This document shows, one piece after another, positions 18,901 to 27,035 of a stretch of DNA of 64,000 nt. Source of the stretch: Anaerolineaceae bacterium (lineage in GTDB: Bacteria > Chloroflexota > Anaerolineae > Aggregatilineales > Phototrophicaceae); NCBI GenBank assembly GCA_020634115.1, contig JACKCH010000016.1, forward strand, positions 132,973 through 196,972, in the 5' to 3' direction. The translations under genes and the position numbers were made by a program. Every line of letters starts with the position of its first letter. Position 1 is the stretch's first letter. The notes beneath the pieces were generated by a model. The model was not told where the DNA came from. It saw nothing but the letters and a program-made list of their open reading frames with translations, and searched no databases.

Positions 18901-19148
18901 TATGGTACGATGATGCGGCTCACCAACTCGTCTTGAAGGTGCGTGATGAAGGAATCGGCATCCCTGCTGATACCATGAAATACCTGTTTGATGCATTCTT
19001 CCGGGCCGACAACGTGGGCAAAATCCCTGGCAATGGTCTGGGGTTAAGTATCATTAAGCAGGCGATGGATTGGCATGGGGGTAGTGTGATAGCGGAAAGT
19101 GAGATTGGGCTGGGGGCAACCTTTACCGTTACACTTCCTTTAGAATGA
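15975..19148 (+). CDS. Six-PAS sensor histidine kinase
   Basis: 1,057 residues and no membrane segment, so a soluble kinase. After a short coiled coil (REKEAALEAAQSRIIELEAQ) come six PAS domains at about 45-165, 172-297, 305-430, 437-555, 565-695 and 700-820, several ending in the PAC DIT-x-x-K motif. The third and fifth are near duplicates (MLQTVLDTIPV, VYQGCNR and AxDAGL recur). The HisKA helix carries the phospho-acceptor His843 in SIASHEFRNPLAV. The HATPase domain has N (NLISNAIKYSP), G1 (DEGIGIP), F and G2 (GNGLGLSI). No receiver is fused and no response regulator is adjacent, so its partner is elsewhere. Ligands cannot be predicted. Confidence 0.88.
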   Translation: MTDDGMLDRLREKEAALEAAQSRIIELEAQLALTRQPPVTDSHAQMESRIEMILAHSLDCIVLTDTDFKIQQTNPAFRTLFHLSDDECLEDSLFDLIHPDDRERVETVLQSGIAERTDKRLETQLVWKDHVVIDVELSMDYIHAHTTESPGLICVMRDITQYKQNQKALNEERNLLRTLIDTIPDFIYIKDTRHRFLLSNVAHAEARGHSTPDDLIGKTDFDFFSPELAKQFMADEVEVMRTGTPMLNYEEQSMGIGGEVMWASSSKVPLYNMDGEIIGLVGITRDITDSKAIENALLLEQEKLYESQQMLQTVLDTIPVRVFWKDRHGIYQGCNRLYAQDAGLFSPSDIVGKRDGDLPWTDDETAVYLAADEAVMTRGVPKLNYEASKHTAIGEHLIVQANKLPMRDFQGRVVGILGTYMDITGRKQAEDQLRRYAREIEDLYNNAPCGYHSIDGQGVYLRINDTELKWLGYTREEVVGKLRISDILTPESQKLIAVNFPIVKERGHVSNLELEFIRKDGSILPVLASGTAIWNENGEFAMSRSILFDMTERKQIDDALRHSEQQLRESRRMLQTVLDTIPVGVFWKDKESVYQGCNRQYALDAGLGSPATIVGKRDTDIWPKAKAAEYLSSDRGILSNNITRSVFENSRINAAGNLMWVAVTKVPLVNPEGEIIGILGAYMDISDRKQAEDALRENEERLRILFAAMPDAILLITAKGVMADVNPAALRLTGLPREQLIGKHFSELEGVLLSDHWGHIQESLSQDKTELGQMDCRIQHNDGTLHSIEVLFHPVRIRGERYNLGIARDMTLHKRYEETLERALEQERELGQLKSRFLSIASHEFRNPLAVIMSSADMVIRYRDRMSDVEMNDRLEKIRGQVAHLKSIIEDVLELEGLQQGRIHFNPEKGNLDALCRDIVEEFSTSPGQTHELRYTGPETPIITIFDLRLMRQVVTNLISNAIKYSPGKDVIWINLWYDDAAHQLVLKVRDEGIGIPADTMKYLFDAFFRADNVGKIPGNGLGLSIIKQAMDWHGGSVIAESEIGLGATFTVTLPLE

Positions 19149-19308
19149 TGGAATAGGGTTGCTGACAGATACAATATCAAAACAGAGTTACACACACAGC
19201 CTGCCGGATTTGTGTTGGGTAGTGCCTTTTTCCTGGTTGGATTTCCCTCAAATGTTGCAAAAAATTCGCAAAGATCACTTGCTCTAAACCTCCTTTCTGA
19301 TATATACC

Positions 19309-19323
19309 TGAAAGTAACTTTCA
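19309..19323. repeat. Inverted repeat upstream of the secreted protein
   Basis: TGAAAGT-A-ACTTTCA is a perfect 7+1+7 dyad in the 280-base gap before the gene at 19431. It could be an operator; no promoter is clear next to it. Confidence 0.35.
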
Positions 19324-19430
19324 CGAGGTACGCATATTTGTATTCGTATTTGCCGCGCCGGGCTTTATTCGAATTCAGAGGATATGCGTCATGGGAAGCG
19401 CAATTATTGCCGGGTTTGGGAGGTGTTTTT

Positions 19431-21698
19431 GTGAAATCAACATATCGAATGTGTTTATTAGGGCTATTGCTGCTCATTATCAGCGTTCCTTTTGCCGCCC
19501 AGGCGCAAGCAGGGGCCGTGCGAGTGCAATGTCCTGATGGGCAGACCATTGACAACGGCGTAGAGGTCATCGTCAACATGCGGTCGGGCTTTACCTACAC
19601 TGCAACCGTAATCGGTCTTAACGGGTTCGACCCGGTGCTGGCCGTCCGCGATCAGTCCGGTACGGTTCTGTGTAATGATGATGACTCGGATGCCGCCACT
19701 TACAGCGCCAACCTGCCGACAACTGGTTTCGTTGCGGCGTCCAACACGAGTGCGCAGATGCCATTCATCAACCGGGGCAGTGGTTTCGCGGATATTTCAC
19801 TGGTGGTAGGCGGTTTTGGCAATACATCGGGTGAATTTATCCTGGTGATTGAAGGGCTGGCGGTGACGACGGCGGACGGTAGTGGTGATAGTTCGGGCGA
19901 CCCCTTCACCATCCACATGACGCCCAATATGCAGGCTTTTGGCATGCCAGTAACCACGTATATGATCTCGGTGACGAATGCGCTTGACCCTCTCATCAAA
20001 GTGATGGATGGCGATAATGTGGCAACCGTGAATGACAAGGGTGATTGGCTGGCTTGCGATGACGCCGGTAATTCGAGTCTGTGTTGGGGCAACAGTTCGT
20101 CGCTGAACGGTTCGTATGTGTCCCGCACCAGCGGGCGGCAGCTTCCGGGTGGGCCGCTGGATGCGATGATTACGCTGCCCTGGGACTTCCTGGGGTTAGG
20201 CCCGAACGATGACGGCTACGTCACGATGAACATGAGCAGTTCGGGGAACAGTTCGTTTGGGGATTATCTGGTCGTATTCGATATGGGGACTGGTGCACCA
20301 GGCAACAGTAACGTGACGACACCACCAGTCGGTGGCGATGGACTGTTGCGCCAGTGGGCCAGCAGTGCCAGCGGTACCAGTCAGTATGGCGAAGTCAGTT
20401 GGAGCTTTACGCAGGCCACTGGTGCGCCGGACACCAGCGGATGCGGAGATGTAGCGACGGCCTGGGCTTCCGCTACCAGTACCGGCAAGGATTCGATTAC
20501 ACTGCAATATGACCAGACTGTCATCCCAACCCAGGTCAACATCTACGAAACCTATAACCCTGGCGCAATTGTACGTGTGGAACTGATGAATACGGAGACG
20601 GGCGCGATTGTGCGCGTGCCGGACAGCGCTGACCCGCCTGGGAATACCGCCTGTCCTGGCATCTTTTCACTAAATGTTGCCGGTAGCGATACACCTGTCA
20701 ATGCGGTGACGATCTACTTAGACCAGTCTACACTCAAAAATTGGAACGAGATTGATGCCGTAGAATTGGTTGGCACGCCGATAGGTGGCGGTAGCACGCC
20801 CCAGGTGCAGCCCACGCAGCCCGCGCCTCCCGTTGGAACGGGAATGACTGCGCCAGGCATAGAGGTGCAGTGTCCTGGCGGGCAGACGATTGAAAACGGC
20901 GTGGAAGTGATCGTCAACATGCGATCCGGCTTCACCTACACGGCGACAGCCATCGGCCTGAACGGGTTCGACCCAGTGCTGGCCGTCCGCGATCAGTCTG
21001 GCACTGTCCTGTGTGATGATGATGACCCGGATGCCGCCTCCTACAGCGCCAGCCTGCCGACAACCGGTTTTGTTCCACAGTCCAACGCGAGCGCGCAAAT
21101 GCCGTTCATCAACCGAGGCAGCGGCTTCGCCGATATTTCACTGGTGGTAGGCGGTTTCGGCAATACATCGGGTGAATTTATCCTGGTGATTGAAGGGCTG
21201 GCGGTGACGAGTGCGGACGGCACTGGCCCCGGTTCGGGCGATCCGTTTGTCGTTCATATGACGCCGAACATGCAGGCTTCTGGCGTGCCGGTGACCACCT
21301 ATATGATCTCGGTGACAAATGCGCTTGATCCGATTATCAAGGTGATGGATGGCGACAATGTGGCAACTGTGAATGACAAAGGCGACTGGCTGGCTTGCGA
21401 TGACGCGGGTAATACGAGTCTGTGTTGGGGAAACAGTTCGTCGCTGAACGGCTCGTATGTGTCACGCTCGAGCGGACGGCAGCTTCCGGGCGGTTCGCTG
21501 GACGCAATGATTACGCTGCCCTGGGATTTCCTGGGTTTAGGACCGAATGACGACGGCTACATCACAATGAACATGAGCAGTTCAGGGAACAGTTCATTCG
21601 GTGATTATCTGGTCGTTTTCCACATGGCGACTTCCGTCGCTGGCCCAGCGGGGCAATCCAACGCGGGAAACCACCTGACGCTACAACCTTTCGGATAA
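19431..21698 (+). CDS. Secreted protein with duplicated PPC-like regions around a galactose-binding-like region
   Basis: 755 residues from a GTG at 19431, preceded by GGGAGGTG; the open frame goes further upstream but has no ribosome site. A signal peptide (MCLLGLLLLIISVPFAAQAQ) is followed by two nearly identical regions of about 260 residues beginning VQCPDGQTIDNGVEVIVNMRS and VQCPGGQTIENGVEVIVNMRS. Both contain the blocks GSGFADISLVVGGFGNTSG and WLACDDAGNxSLCWGNSSS. The repeats are probably beta-sandwiches of the PPC or pre-peptidase C-terminal type. Between them is a different region (TSQYGEVSWSFTQATGAP to NEIDAVELVG) resembling the discoidin/galactose-binding fold. No catalytic site is seen. 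Probably a cell-surface or extracellular binding protein. Confidence 0.7.
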   Translation: MKSTYRMCLLGLLLLIISVPFAAQAQAGAVRVQCPDGQTIDNGVEVIVNMRSGFTYTATVIGLNGFDPVLAVRDQSGTVLCNDDDSDAATYSANLPTTGFVAASNTSAQMPFINRGSGFADISLVVGGFGNTSGEFILVIEGLAVTTADGSGDSSGDPFTIHMTPNMQAFGMPVTTYMISVTNALDPLIKVMDGDNVATVNDKGDWLACDDAGNSSLCWGNSSSLNGSYVSRTSGRQLPGGPLDAMITLPWDFLGLGPNDDGYVTMNMSSSGNSSFGDYLVVFDMGTGAPGNSNVTTPPVGGDGLLRQWASSASGTSQYGEVSWSFTQATGAPDTSGCGDVATAWASATSTGKDSITLQYDQTVIPTQVNIYETYNPGAIVRVELMNTETGAIVRVPDSADPPGNTACPGIFSLNVAGSDTPVNAVTIYLDQSTLKNWNEIDAVELVGTPIGGGSTPQVQPTQPAPPVGTGMTAPGIEVQCPGGQTIENGVEVIVNMRSGFTYTATAIGLNGFDPVLAVRDQSGTVLCDDDDPDAASYSASLPTTGFVPQSNASAQMPFINRGSGFADISLVVGGFGNTSGEFILVIEGLAVTSADGTGPGSGDPFVVHMTPNMQASGVPVTTYMISVTNALDPIIKVMDGDNVATVNDKGDWLACDDAGNTSLCWGNSSSLNGSYVSRSSGRQLPGGSLDAMITLPWDFLGLGPNDDGYITMNMSSSGNSSFGDYLVVFHMATSVAGPAGQSNAGNHLTLQPFG

Positions 21699-21718
21699 GA
21701 TAAGGCAGTAAGGTGACG

Positions 21719-21759
21719 AGCCGGGACGACTGTACAGGTCATCCCGGCTTTGTTGTTTT
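21719..21759 (+). terminator. Rho-independent terminator after the secreted protein
   Basis: AGCCGGGACGAC pairs with GTCATCCCGGCT (one mismatch) around loop TGTACAG, followed by TTTGTTGTTTT. The stem starts 20 bases past the stop codon. Confidence 0.8.
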
Positions 21760-21795
21760 ACGGGGTATGATCGAACGGCAGAGTCCGGGTATGCT

Positions 21796-22971
21796 TTATT
21801 TCTGGGGCGGTATCGGGGGTACGGGCGGCACCGGCGGGACAGGTGGTTCAGGCGGTACGGGCGGCACCGGGGGTGTACCGTAGGGTGCGGTGAACATCTG
21901 CATTGGCAGATTAATTCCCATATCCGCCAGCCGGTTCATGAATGATGGAATCTGCCCGGTGGGAGCAAAGTAACCGCTGATGCCCTCGTCTCCCCGCCCG
22001 GTCTGTACAAAGCGAAAAATGTCGCGCACCACGATCATATCCCCCTGCATTCCGGTCACTTCTGAGACGGAGACGATTTTGCGTCTGCCGTCCGGGAGTC
22101 GCATCTGTTGAACCACCACGTCAATGCCGGTAGCGATCCGCTCACGGATTGCCAGCAGCGTCAGCGACAGGCCGCTCATGGTCGCCATGACTTCCAACCG
22201 GGTAAAGGCGTCACGCGGGCTGTTGGCGTGGATGGCGAACATCGAGCCATCAAAGCCGGTGTTCATGGCTTCCAGAATATCGGCGACTTCGCCGCTGTTC
22301 ACTTCGTTGATCACGATTCGATCCGCGTGCATTTTCATGGCGGATTGCACCAACTGGCGCAGGTTGACTTCGCCGCGCCCTTCAATATTGGCGGGGCGGG
22401 TTTCCAGGATGATGCAATGGGGCTGCTTCAACTGCAAACTGGCCGAATCCTCCAGGATGATGATCCGTTCGTCGTCAGGGATGAAGTTCGCCAGGGTATT
22501 CAGAATGGTTGTTTTGCCGGAACCCGTGCCGCCGGAAACCAGGATATTCATCCGCCCGATTACGCACGCTTTCAGGAAATCAGCGATTTCGGGTGTGAGG
22601 GACTGGTAGCCGATTAGCTCATCAATCGTCAGGGGGTTGACGAGAAATTTGCGGATGGTCAGGTTGTGGCCGTTGATCGCAATCGGATACAGGACGACGT
22701 GCACCCGCGACCCATCCGGCAGACGACCATCCACAATCGGCGATGATTCATCCGCCCGCAGCCCCATCGGTTCCAGGATCATGCGGATAATGCTCAACAA
22801 ATGGTCTTCACTACGAAATTGGGCATCCACTTTTTCGATACGGCCATGCCGCTCGACATAGATCGTCTCATAGTTGTTCACCATGATTTCCATCACGGCA
22901 CTGTCTTCTAGCAGTGGCTCCAGCGGACCCAGGTCAAGTGTTGGATACGGGTAATTCGGCTGAGAAGTCAT
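21796..22971 (-). CDS. CpaF/TadA-type secretion ATPase with proline-rich tail
   Basis: 391 residues from an ATG with GAGGAGA upstream. Walker A is GGTGSGKTT at about residue 145; the Asp box IILEDSASL, Walker B-like ADRIVINEVNSGEVADIL and the His box MFAIHANSPRDAFTRLE follow in the order of type II/IV secretion ATPases of the CpaF/TadA subgroup. The last 40 residues are an unusual proline-rich tail of PPVPPVPPEPP repeats. Tad partners (TadB, TadC, RcpA, pilins) are not adjacent, so it is either an orphan or acts with machinery elsewhere. The gene 3' region consists of GGC/GGT-rich DNA because of this tail. Confidence 0.85.
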   Translation of the reverse strand: MTSQPNYPYPTLDLGPLEPLLEDSAVMEIMVNNYETIYVERHGRIEKVDAQFRSEDHLLSIIRMILEPMGLRADESSPIVDGRLPDGSRVHVVLYPIAINGHNLTIRKFLVNPLTIDELIGYQSLTPEIADFLKACVIGRMNILVSGGTGSGKTTILNTLANFIPDDERIIILEDSASLQLKQPHCIILETRPANIEGRGEVNLRQLVQSAMKMHADRIVINEVNSGEVADILEAMNTGFDGSMFAIHANSPRDAFTRLEVMATMSGLSLTLLAIRERIATGIDVVVQQMRLPDGRRKIVSVSEVTGMQGDMIVVRDIFRFVQTGRGDEGISGYFAPTGQIPSFMNRLADMGINLPMQMFTAPYGTPPVPPVPPEPPVPPVPPVPPIPPQK

Positions 22972-23091
22972 CAGGTTTTCTCCTCGATGTCTTGCGTTTC
23001 GGTTATGCTCATTGTCGCGTAAATGGTACAGCTTGCGGAACGGGTGTCTGGCCGGGTGCGTCCCTGTCTATCTGGACAGTTCATCGGGTGG

Positions 23092-23931
23092 CTACGCCCA
23101 TCCCTGACCCAAGGCATAAACCGCCGCTTCGGTGCGCGAGTTCACGCCCAGCTTGGAATAGATGTTGTCCAGGTGAAAATTCACGGTACGGGCACTCACC
23201 TGTAAGACCTGCGCGATTTCCTTGTTGCTCTTGCCCGCGACCAACAGTTGGACGACTTCGAGTTCACGCGGCGTCAGATCAACTGCTGGGATGAGCGGGA
23301 ACCGCGGTGAGGCGCTGAAAGAACTGCCCTCATGAACAGTGAATGTCCCACCGGTACGGGTGATTTGCCCCTTAGTTGCGGCTAGTGTGTTGTCTTCAGC
23401 TGGCAGGCCATTATCAGCAAAGTACAGGGTGACCTCATGTTCGGTAACAGCCAATTGAATCGTGACGCGGGAGGCATGGGCATGGCGAACGGCACGGCTC
23501 ATCATGTCCTGTACAGCGCGGAACAGCGCTAGTTCGACCGCTGGTGGCAGACGTTCCGGAATGCGTTGCAACGCGAGTTCAACATGAATGCCCCGCGAGC
23601 GGTTAGCCTGGTTCGCCAGGGATTCTAATGCCGGTTCCAGGCCTAAACTATCCAGGGCGGCGGGGTAGAGGGTGTCTTCCAGGTCGCGCACCTGCTGGAC
23701 GGCCTGCCGTGCCAGGTTCGCCAGCACGGAAACCGCTAACTGCGCCTGGGGATTCGCGCCCATCGTCTGTTCATAGGCGCTGGCTTGGGCCAGCAGCAGT
23801 TTGAGAGGAGCGATAATGTCGCTTTCCAGCAGGTCAGCCAGCCGCCGTCGTTCTGCTTCCAGCAGGGCGGTCAGGTCATCGCCCGGTGTGGGCGGCGGGT
23901 GATACGCGGTATAGGAGTCCTCTTCGTACAT
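23092..23931 (-). CDS. Histidine-kinase-like ATPase fused to a LuxR-type HTH
   Basis: 279 residues from the ATG at 23931 (GGGGAA upstream). The N-terminal 90 residues are helical and resemble the DHp of NarX/DesK-type kinases (VRDLEDTLYPAALDSLGLEPALESL), but the usual phospho-acceptor H-x-x-x-R is not seen. The next part looks like a shortened HATPase (VQDMMSRAVRHAHASRVTIQL, TLYFADNGLPAEDN), and its G2 box is hard to find. The C-terminus is a complete GerE/LuxR DNA-binding domain (LTPRELEVVQLLVAGKSNKEIAQVL, SARTVNFHLDNIYSKLGV). It is a kinase-fold regulator and DNA binder in one chain, so it may sense or bind ATP without phosphotransfer. Confidence 0.75.
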   Translation of the reverse strand: MYEEDSYTAYHPPPTPGDDLTALLEAERRRLADLLESDIIAPLKLLLAQASAYEQTMGANPQAQLAVSVLANLARQAVQQVRDLEDTLYPAALDSLGLEPALESLANQANRSRGIHVELALQRIPERLPPAVELALFRAVQDMMSRAVRHAHASRVTIQLAVTEHEVTLYFADNGLPAEDNTLAATKGQITRTGGTFTVHEGSSFSASPRFPLIPAVDLTPRELEVVQLLVAGKSNKEIAQVLQVSARTVNFHLDNIYSKLGVNSRTEAAVYALGQGWA

Positions 23932-24113
23932 GGTGATTCCCCGGTCATCTGAGAAGTGCTGTGTGTTTATTGTCGCATAAGCCGACCTTCCGGGGAAACC
24001 AGCGTGTAACCAGGGCAACCCTGTTCGTTTAAACAGGCATCCTCGCACCCAGTAGACAAAAGAGGGTTGTTGTCTTCAAGTAGGTTTTAAACCGTTCAGC
24101 GCCATGATGAGGC

Positions 24114-24707
24114 CTATGCGACAGGTGATGGTTGAGAAAGCAGCTTGATGATGTCTGTACTTTGCAATGTCCGTATACCGATATGACGTTCCGTTCGGTT
24201 TTGTACAATGGCGCTGTAAGTTGCGCTGCAATCGCCTATGAGGTAGGCATCGAATCCTTTCTTAAGTGCGGTCTGAACTCCCTTCCCCGCACATTGGTCG
24301 GTCAGGAAACCGGCAAAGAAGAGCTGCGTGAGATGATGCTGCCGGAGTAATGTCTCAAGATCACTACCATAGAATGGATCGAGACCCGTGCGCTCACTAA
24401 CGATCAGGTCACCGTTTTCAACCAGGTCAGGCGTAAATTCAGCGCGGGATGTCCCTTGGGTGAAGGTTCGCCCCATTGTGAGGTTAGCCAGCCAGCCTTT
24501 CCTATTCTTGGGATCAACAATGAGAGGGGCATGAATAATCGTTACGCCTGCTGCTCGCGCCGTAGCGACAAGCACTCGGGTTTTGCTAATGACATTTCTG
24601 CTGTGCAGCTCATTGGAAATCAGACTGTTGAAAAGGCTGCCCCTCTCTGTCCACTGCTTTTGAAATTCAATAAGCACAATAGCGGCGTGAGAATATGCAA
24701 TTTCCAT
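24114..24707 (-). CDS. Isochorismatase-family cysteine hydrolase
   Basis: 197 residues with the alpha/beta fold of cysteine hydrolases: VLIEFQKQW at 11-19, the strand GVTIIHAPL, the region SERTGLDPFYGSDLE, and the nucleophile Cys139 in FAGFLTDQCAGKG. The first position of the catalytic Asp/Lys/Cys triad is normally Asp; here it is Glu14. Its start lies 3 bases after the GTPase stop (CAGGAGC before the ATG), so it is the second gene of an operon. Substrate is unknown; the family includes isochorismatases, nicotinamidases and carbamoyl hydrolases. Confidence 0.75.
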   Translation of the reverse strand: MEIAYSHAAIVLIEFQKQWTERGSLFNSLISNELHSRNVISKTRVLVATARAAGVTIIHAPLIVDPKNRKGWLANLTMGRTFTQGTSRAEFTPDLVENGDLIVSERTGLDPFYGSDLETLLRQHHLTQLFFAGFLTDQCAGKGVQTALKKGFDAYLIGDCSATYSAIVQNRTERHIGIRTLQSTDIIKLLSQPSPVA

Positions 24708-24710
24708 GAT

Positions 24711-25424
24711 CTATGCTCCTGATTGGCTGCTCTCTGGATCGAGAAAGAGTGCATCCAACAGCATTTCTATCGTGTGGTTGAAAAGCTGCCTTCCGGTTGC
24801 GTCATTTGGGAAACGACTCCTTGACTCTAGACCCTTTTTATGTATTCTATCAGCAACTCGTTTATGACTCGATCTAAGTTTTCCTTTTGTGCAATTGAAG
24901 GTTGGTTTATGTTTTATCGCCCAAGTTTCGTAGGGCTCTATTTTATCCACAAAATTAACGCCAATAATAATACGTGACTTCATTTGGGGAAACTCTTCTA
25001 TGAGTTTAGATATATAGTCAATTTCCAGTTGGAAAGCCCTGACATCGGCCCTCAAAACCCAGAGCAACACATCTATATCAGTTGCGTTCAGGAGTTTTCT
25101 ATAAACCTCATAGCTGTCTACTTCATCCCCATTTCTATCCTCTCCATCGCCTAGACCAGGTAAATCGTATATAATGAGCGTAGTATCTTGTATTTTAGAT
25201 TCATGACGCTTCACATTTAAAATATCCATTGAAACCCTGTGGACTTCTTTTGTAGTTGTAGAAACTGGATCGGTGTCCATGTTAACCCCAAACAACTCAT
25301 TTACTGTTGAGGTTTTACCATATCCTGCATTACCTGCTATGGCAAATTTTATTCCCTCTTGCCTTTGCGCTTTTAGTTTCTTAGCCACAAGTCTTTCGAC
25401 GATAGGTTTAGATAGAGAGGTCAT
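24711..25424 (-). CDS. Dynamin-like/Era-like P-loop GTPase
   Basis: 237 residues. Walker A GNAGYGKTS is at 31-39, G3 DLPGLGD at 87-93, and the G4-like NFVDK at 157-161; switch I is SVSTTTKEV-like. It belongs with the IRG/Era/YfjP type, with short helical extensions and no membrane segment. The DNA is much more AT-rich than flanking genes, and the gene diverges from a four-helix membrane protein (65 bases apart), suggesting joint horizontal acquisition. It is translationally close to the isochorismatase-family gene downstream. A membrane-associated stress or defence role is only an inference. Confidence 0.7.
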   Translation of the reverse strand: MTSLSKPIVERLVAKKLKAQRQEGIKFAIAGNAGYGKTSTVNELFGVNMDTDPVSTTTKEVHRVSMDILNVKRHESKIQDTTLIIYDLPGLGDGEDRNGDEVDSYEVYRKLLNATDIDVLLWVLRADVRAFQLEIDYISKLIEEFPQMKSRIIIGVNFVDKIEPYETWAIKHKPTFNCTKGKLRSSHKRVADRIHKKGLESRSRFPNDATGRQLFNHTIEMLLDALFLDPESSQSGA

Positions 25425-25489
25425 GAAAATCTCCTATTTATTAAGGTTAACATTAAGATGGTGGTAATATTTGAAAATGAGGCTATAAA

Positions 25490-25924
25490 ATGACTGAAGG
25501 TCTTCCGGAATTGGCTAACTGGATACGCAATGATAAATCTCGGCTTATTATTAGATTTATCGCTATCTTTGGTATTGTATATCCATTTGTCTCATTGTTT
25601 AATATCCAAAACACCTTGATTCCAGAGTGGCTAGCAGAATTATTATCGTTATCAATAATCCCTGGGTTATATTTTTTCCTTTTGGTTTTTATAACCAGTG
25701 TCGCAGGCGTAATAGGTGTGTTGATCGGATTAAGAGATGAAAACAACCCGCGTCTTAATAGTTTTACGCGTTCAATCGAGAATGTTATAATATTATTTAC
25801 AACATCAATTATTCTGCTCACAAGTATTATTTTTACCTTTATTCTGGGAGTGCTAGGACTTGTGATATTTCTAATTATTGATTTGAGAATAGAGAGAAAA
25901 ATACGACAAGAGATAAATGAATAA
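25490..25924 (+). CDS. Small multi-pass membrane protein
   Basis: 144 residues with four hydrophobic segments (around 20-40, 52-80, 100-118 and 118-132) and charged ends (MTEGLPELANWIRNDKSR, LRIERKIRQEINE). GAGG lies 9 bases before the ATG. I recognise no family. It is extremely AT-rich, divergent from the GTPase gene and shares its intergenic region. It could anchor the GTPase, but no direct evidence exists. Confidence 0.6.
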   Translation: MTEGLPELANWIRNDKSRLIIRFIAIFGIVYPFVSLFNIQNTLIPEWLAELLSLSIIPGLYFFLLVFITSVAGVIGVLIGLRDENNPRLNSFTRSIENVIILFTTSIILLTSIIFTFILGVLGLVIFLIIDLRIERKIRQEINE

Positions 25925-26146
25925 ATTAAATCCTATCACGCTATATAAACTTGAATTAGGTTTAAGATTTCACTTATTATGATGACTCTATTCTAAATCT
26001 AATATGTAAATATCCCCGATAGTACTTCAATCCTTATTCACTTTCCTAATTGAATTTCGATCCCCGTGTTTTTGTACTTCTATCTCTCAAGACGTATGGC
26101 ATAATTGTTAAGACGAAAACAATCAGAGAAACGTGTGTAAATCATC

Positions 26147-27034
26147 GTGAAAGAACGTGTACAGAAACTCATGGCGCAAGCCAATATCGGATCGCGCCGG
26201 GCATGTGAAGAAATCATCCGGCAGGGGCGGGTGCAGGTCAACGGCCAGGTGATTCAGTTGGGTGACCAGGCCGACCCGTATACCGATGTGATTGAGGTGG
26301 ATGGCGAGAAGCTGGCCTTCAGCAATGATAAGGTGTATATCGCCTTCAATAAGCCGCGCCAGGTGCTTTCCACCAACGTCCCCCACAAAGACGATACGCG
26401 CCGTACCGTGCGCGACTATATCCCGTTGGAAGGGCATTTGTTCAGCATCGGGCGGCTGGATGCGGATAGTGACGGGCTGATCGTGCTGACCAATGACGGT
26501 GAACTCGCCAATAAACTCACGCACCCCCGCTACCACCACACCAAAACCTACCGGGTGGTGGTCTATGGCCTGCCTACTGCCGAAACTATCGAAAAATGGC
26601 AGACCGGCGTCCACCTGGAAGAGGGCATGACCGCGCCATGCAGTGTGGAAATCGTCAAAGGGGGCAAAGAAACGACGCTCCGTATTGTGATGACCGAAGG
26701 CAAGAAGCGGCAAATCCGGCGTATTGGGGCGTCGCTAGGGCATCATGTGAAAACACTGACTCGCACCCACCTGGGCGAATTGGCATTGGGGACGCTGCGC
26801 CCCGGCGAGTGGCGTGAACTCACGCCCCAAGAAGTCGCGCTACTTTCCAAACGGCAGAGGGCCACCACTGCGAAACCGGTAGTTCGTCCCAAATCTACGC
26901 CACAGCCACCCCGTACCAGCAAGCCAGAACGACAGGAACGGCGTAAGCCTACCTCCGGCGGCAGGAAATCAGGGCGAAACCGGGGCGACTCAGAGCAGAA
27001 TCGAGATCGGAAACCGCGAACCAAGAGGCGTTAA
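26147..27034 (+). CDS. 23S/16S rRNA pseudouridine synthase, RluB/RsuA family
   Basis: 295 residues from a GTG at 26147. An N-terminal S4 RNA-binding domain (VQKLMAQANIGSRRACEEIIRQGRVQVNG) is followed by the RsuA-type catalytic domain with the catalytic Asp in GRLDADSDGLIVLTNDGELANKL and the KTYRV and MTEGKKRQIRR motifs. The last 60 residues are a basic, low-complexity tail (RKPTSGGRKSGRNRG) common in RluB homologues. It is one base ahead of the acyltransferase gene. The 222 bases upstream are AT-rich, with CATAAT at about 26099-26104 as a possible -10. Confidence 0.88.
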   Translation: MKERVQKLMAQANIGSRRACEEIIRQGRVQVNGQVIQLGDQADPYTDVIEVDGEKLAFSNDKVYIAFNKPRQVLSTNVPHKDDTRRTVRDYIPLEGHLFSIGRLDADSDGLIVLTNDGELANKLTHPRYHHTKTYRVVVYGLPTAETIEKWQTGVHLEEGMTAPCSVEIVKGGKETTLRIVMTEGKKRQIRRIGASLGHHVKTLTRTHLGELALGTLRPGEWRELTPQEVALLSKRQRATTAKPVVRPKSTPQPPRTSKPERQERRKPTSGGRKSGRNRGDSEQNRDRKPRTKRR

Positions 27035-27035
27035 C

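Noticed and set aside
21796..21900. GGC/GGT-rich DNA repeats that could look like a small tandem array
   Set aside because: They encode the proline tail of the CpaF-like protein in frame.
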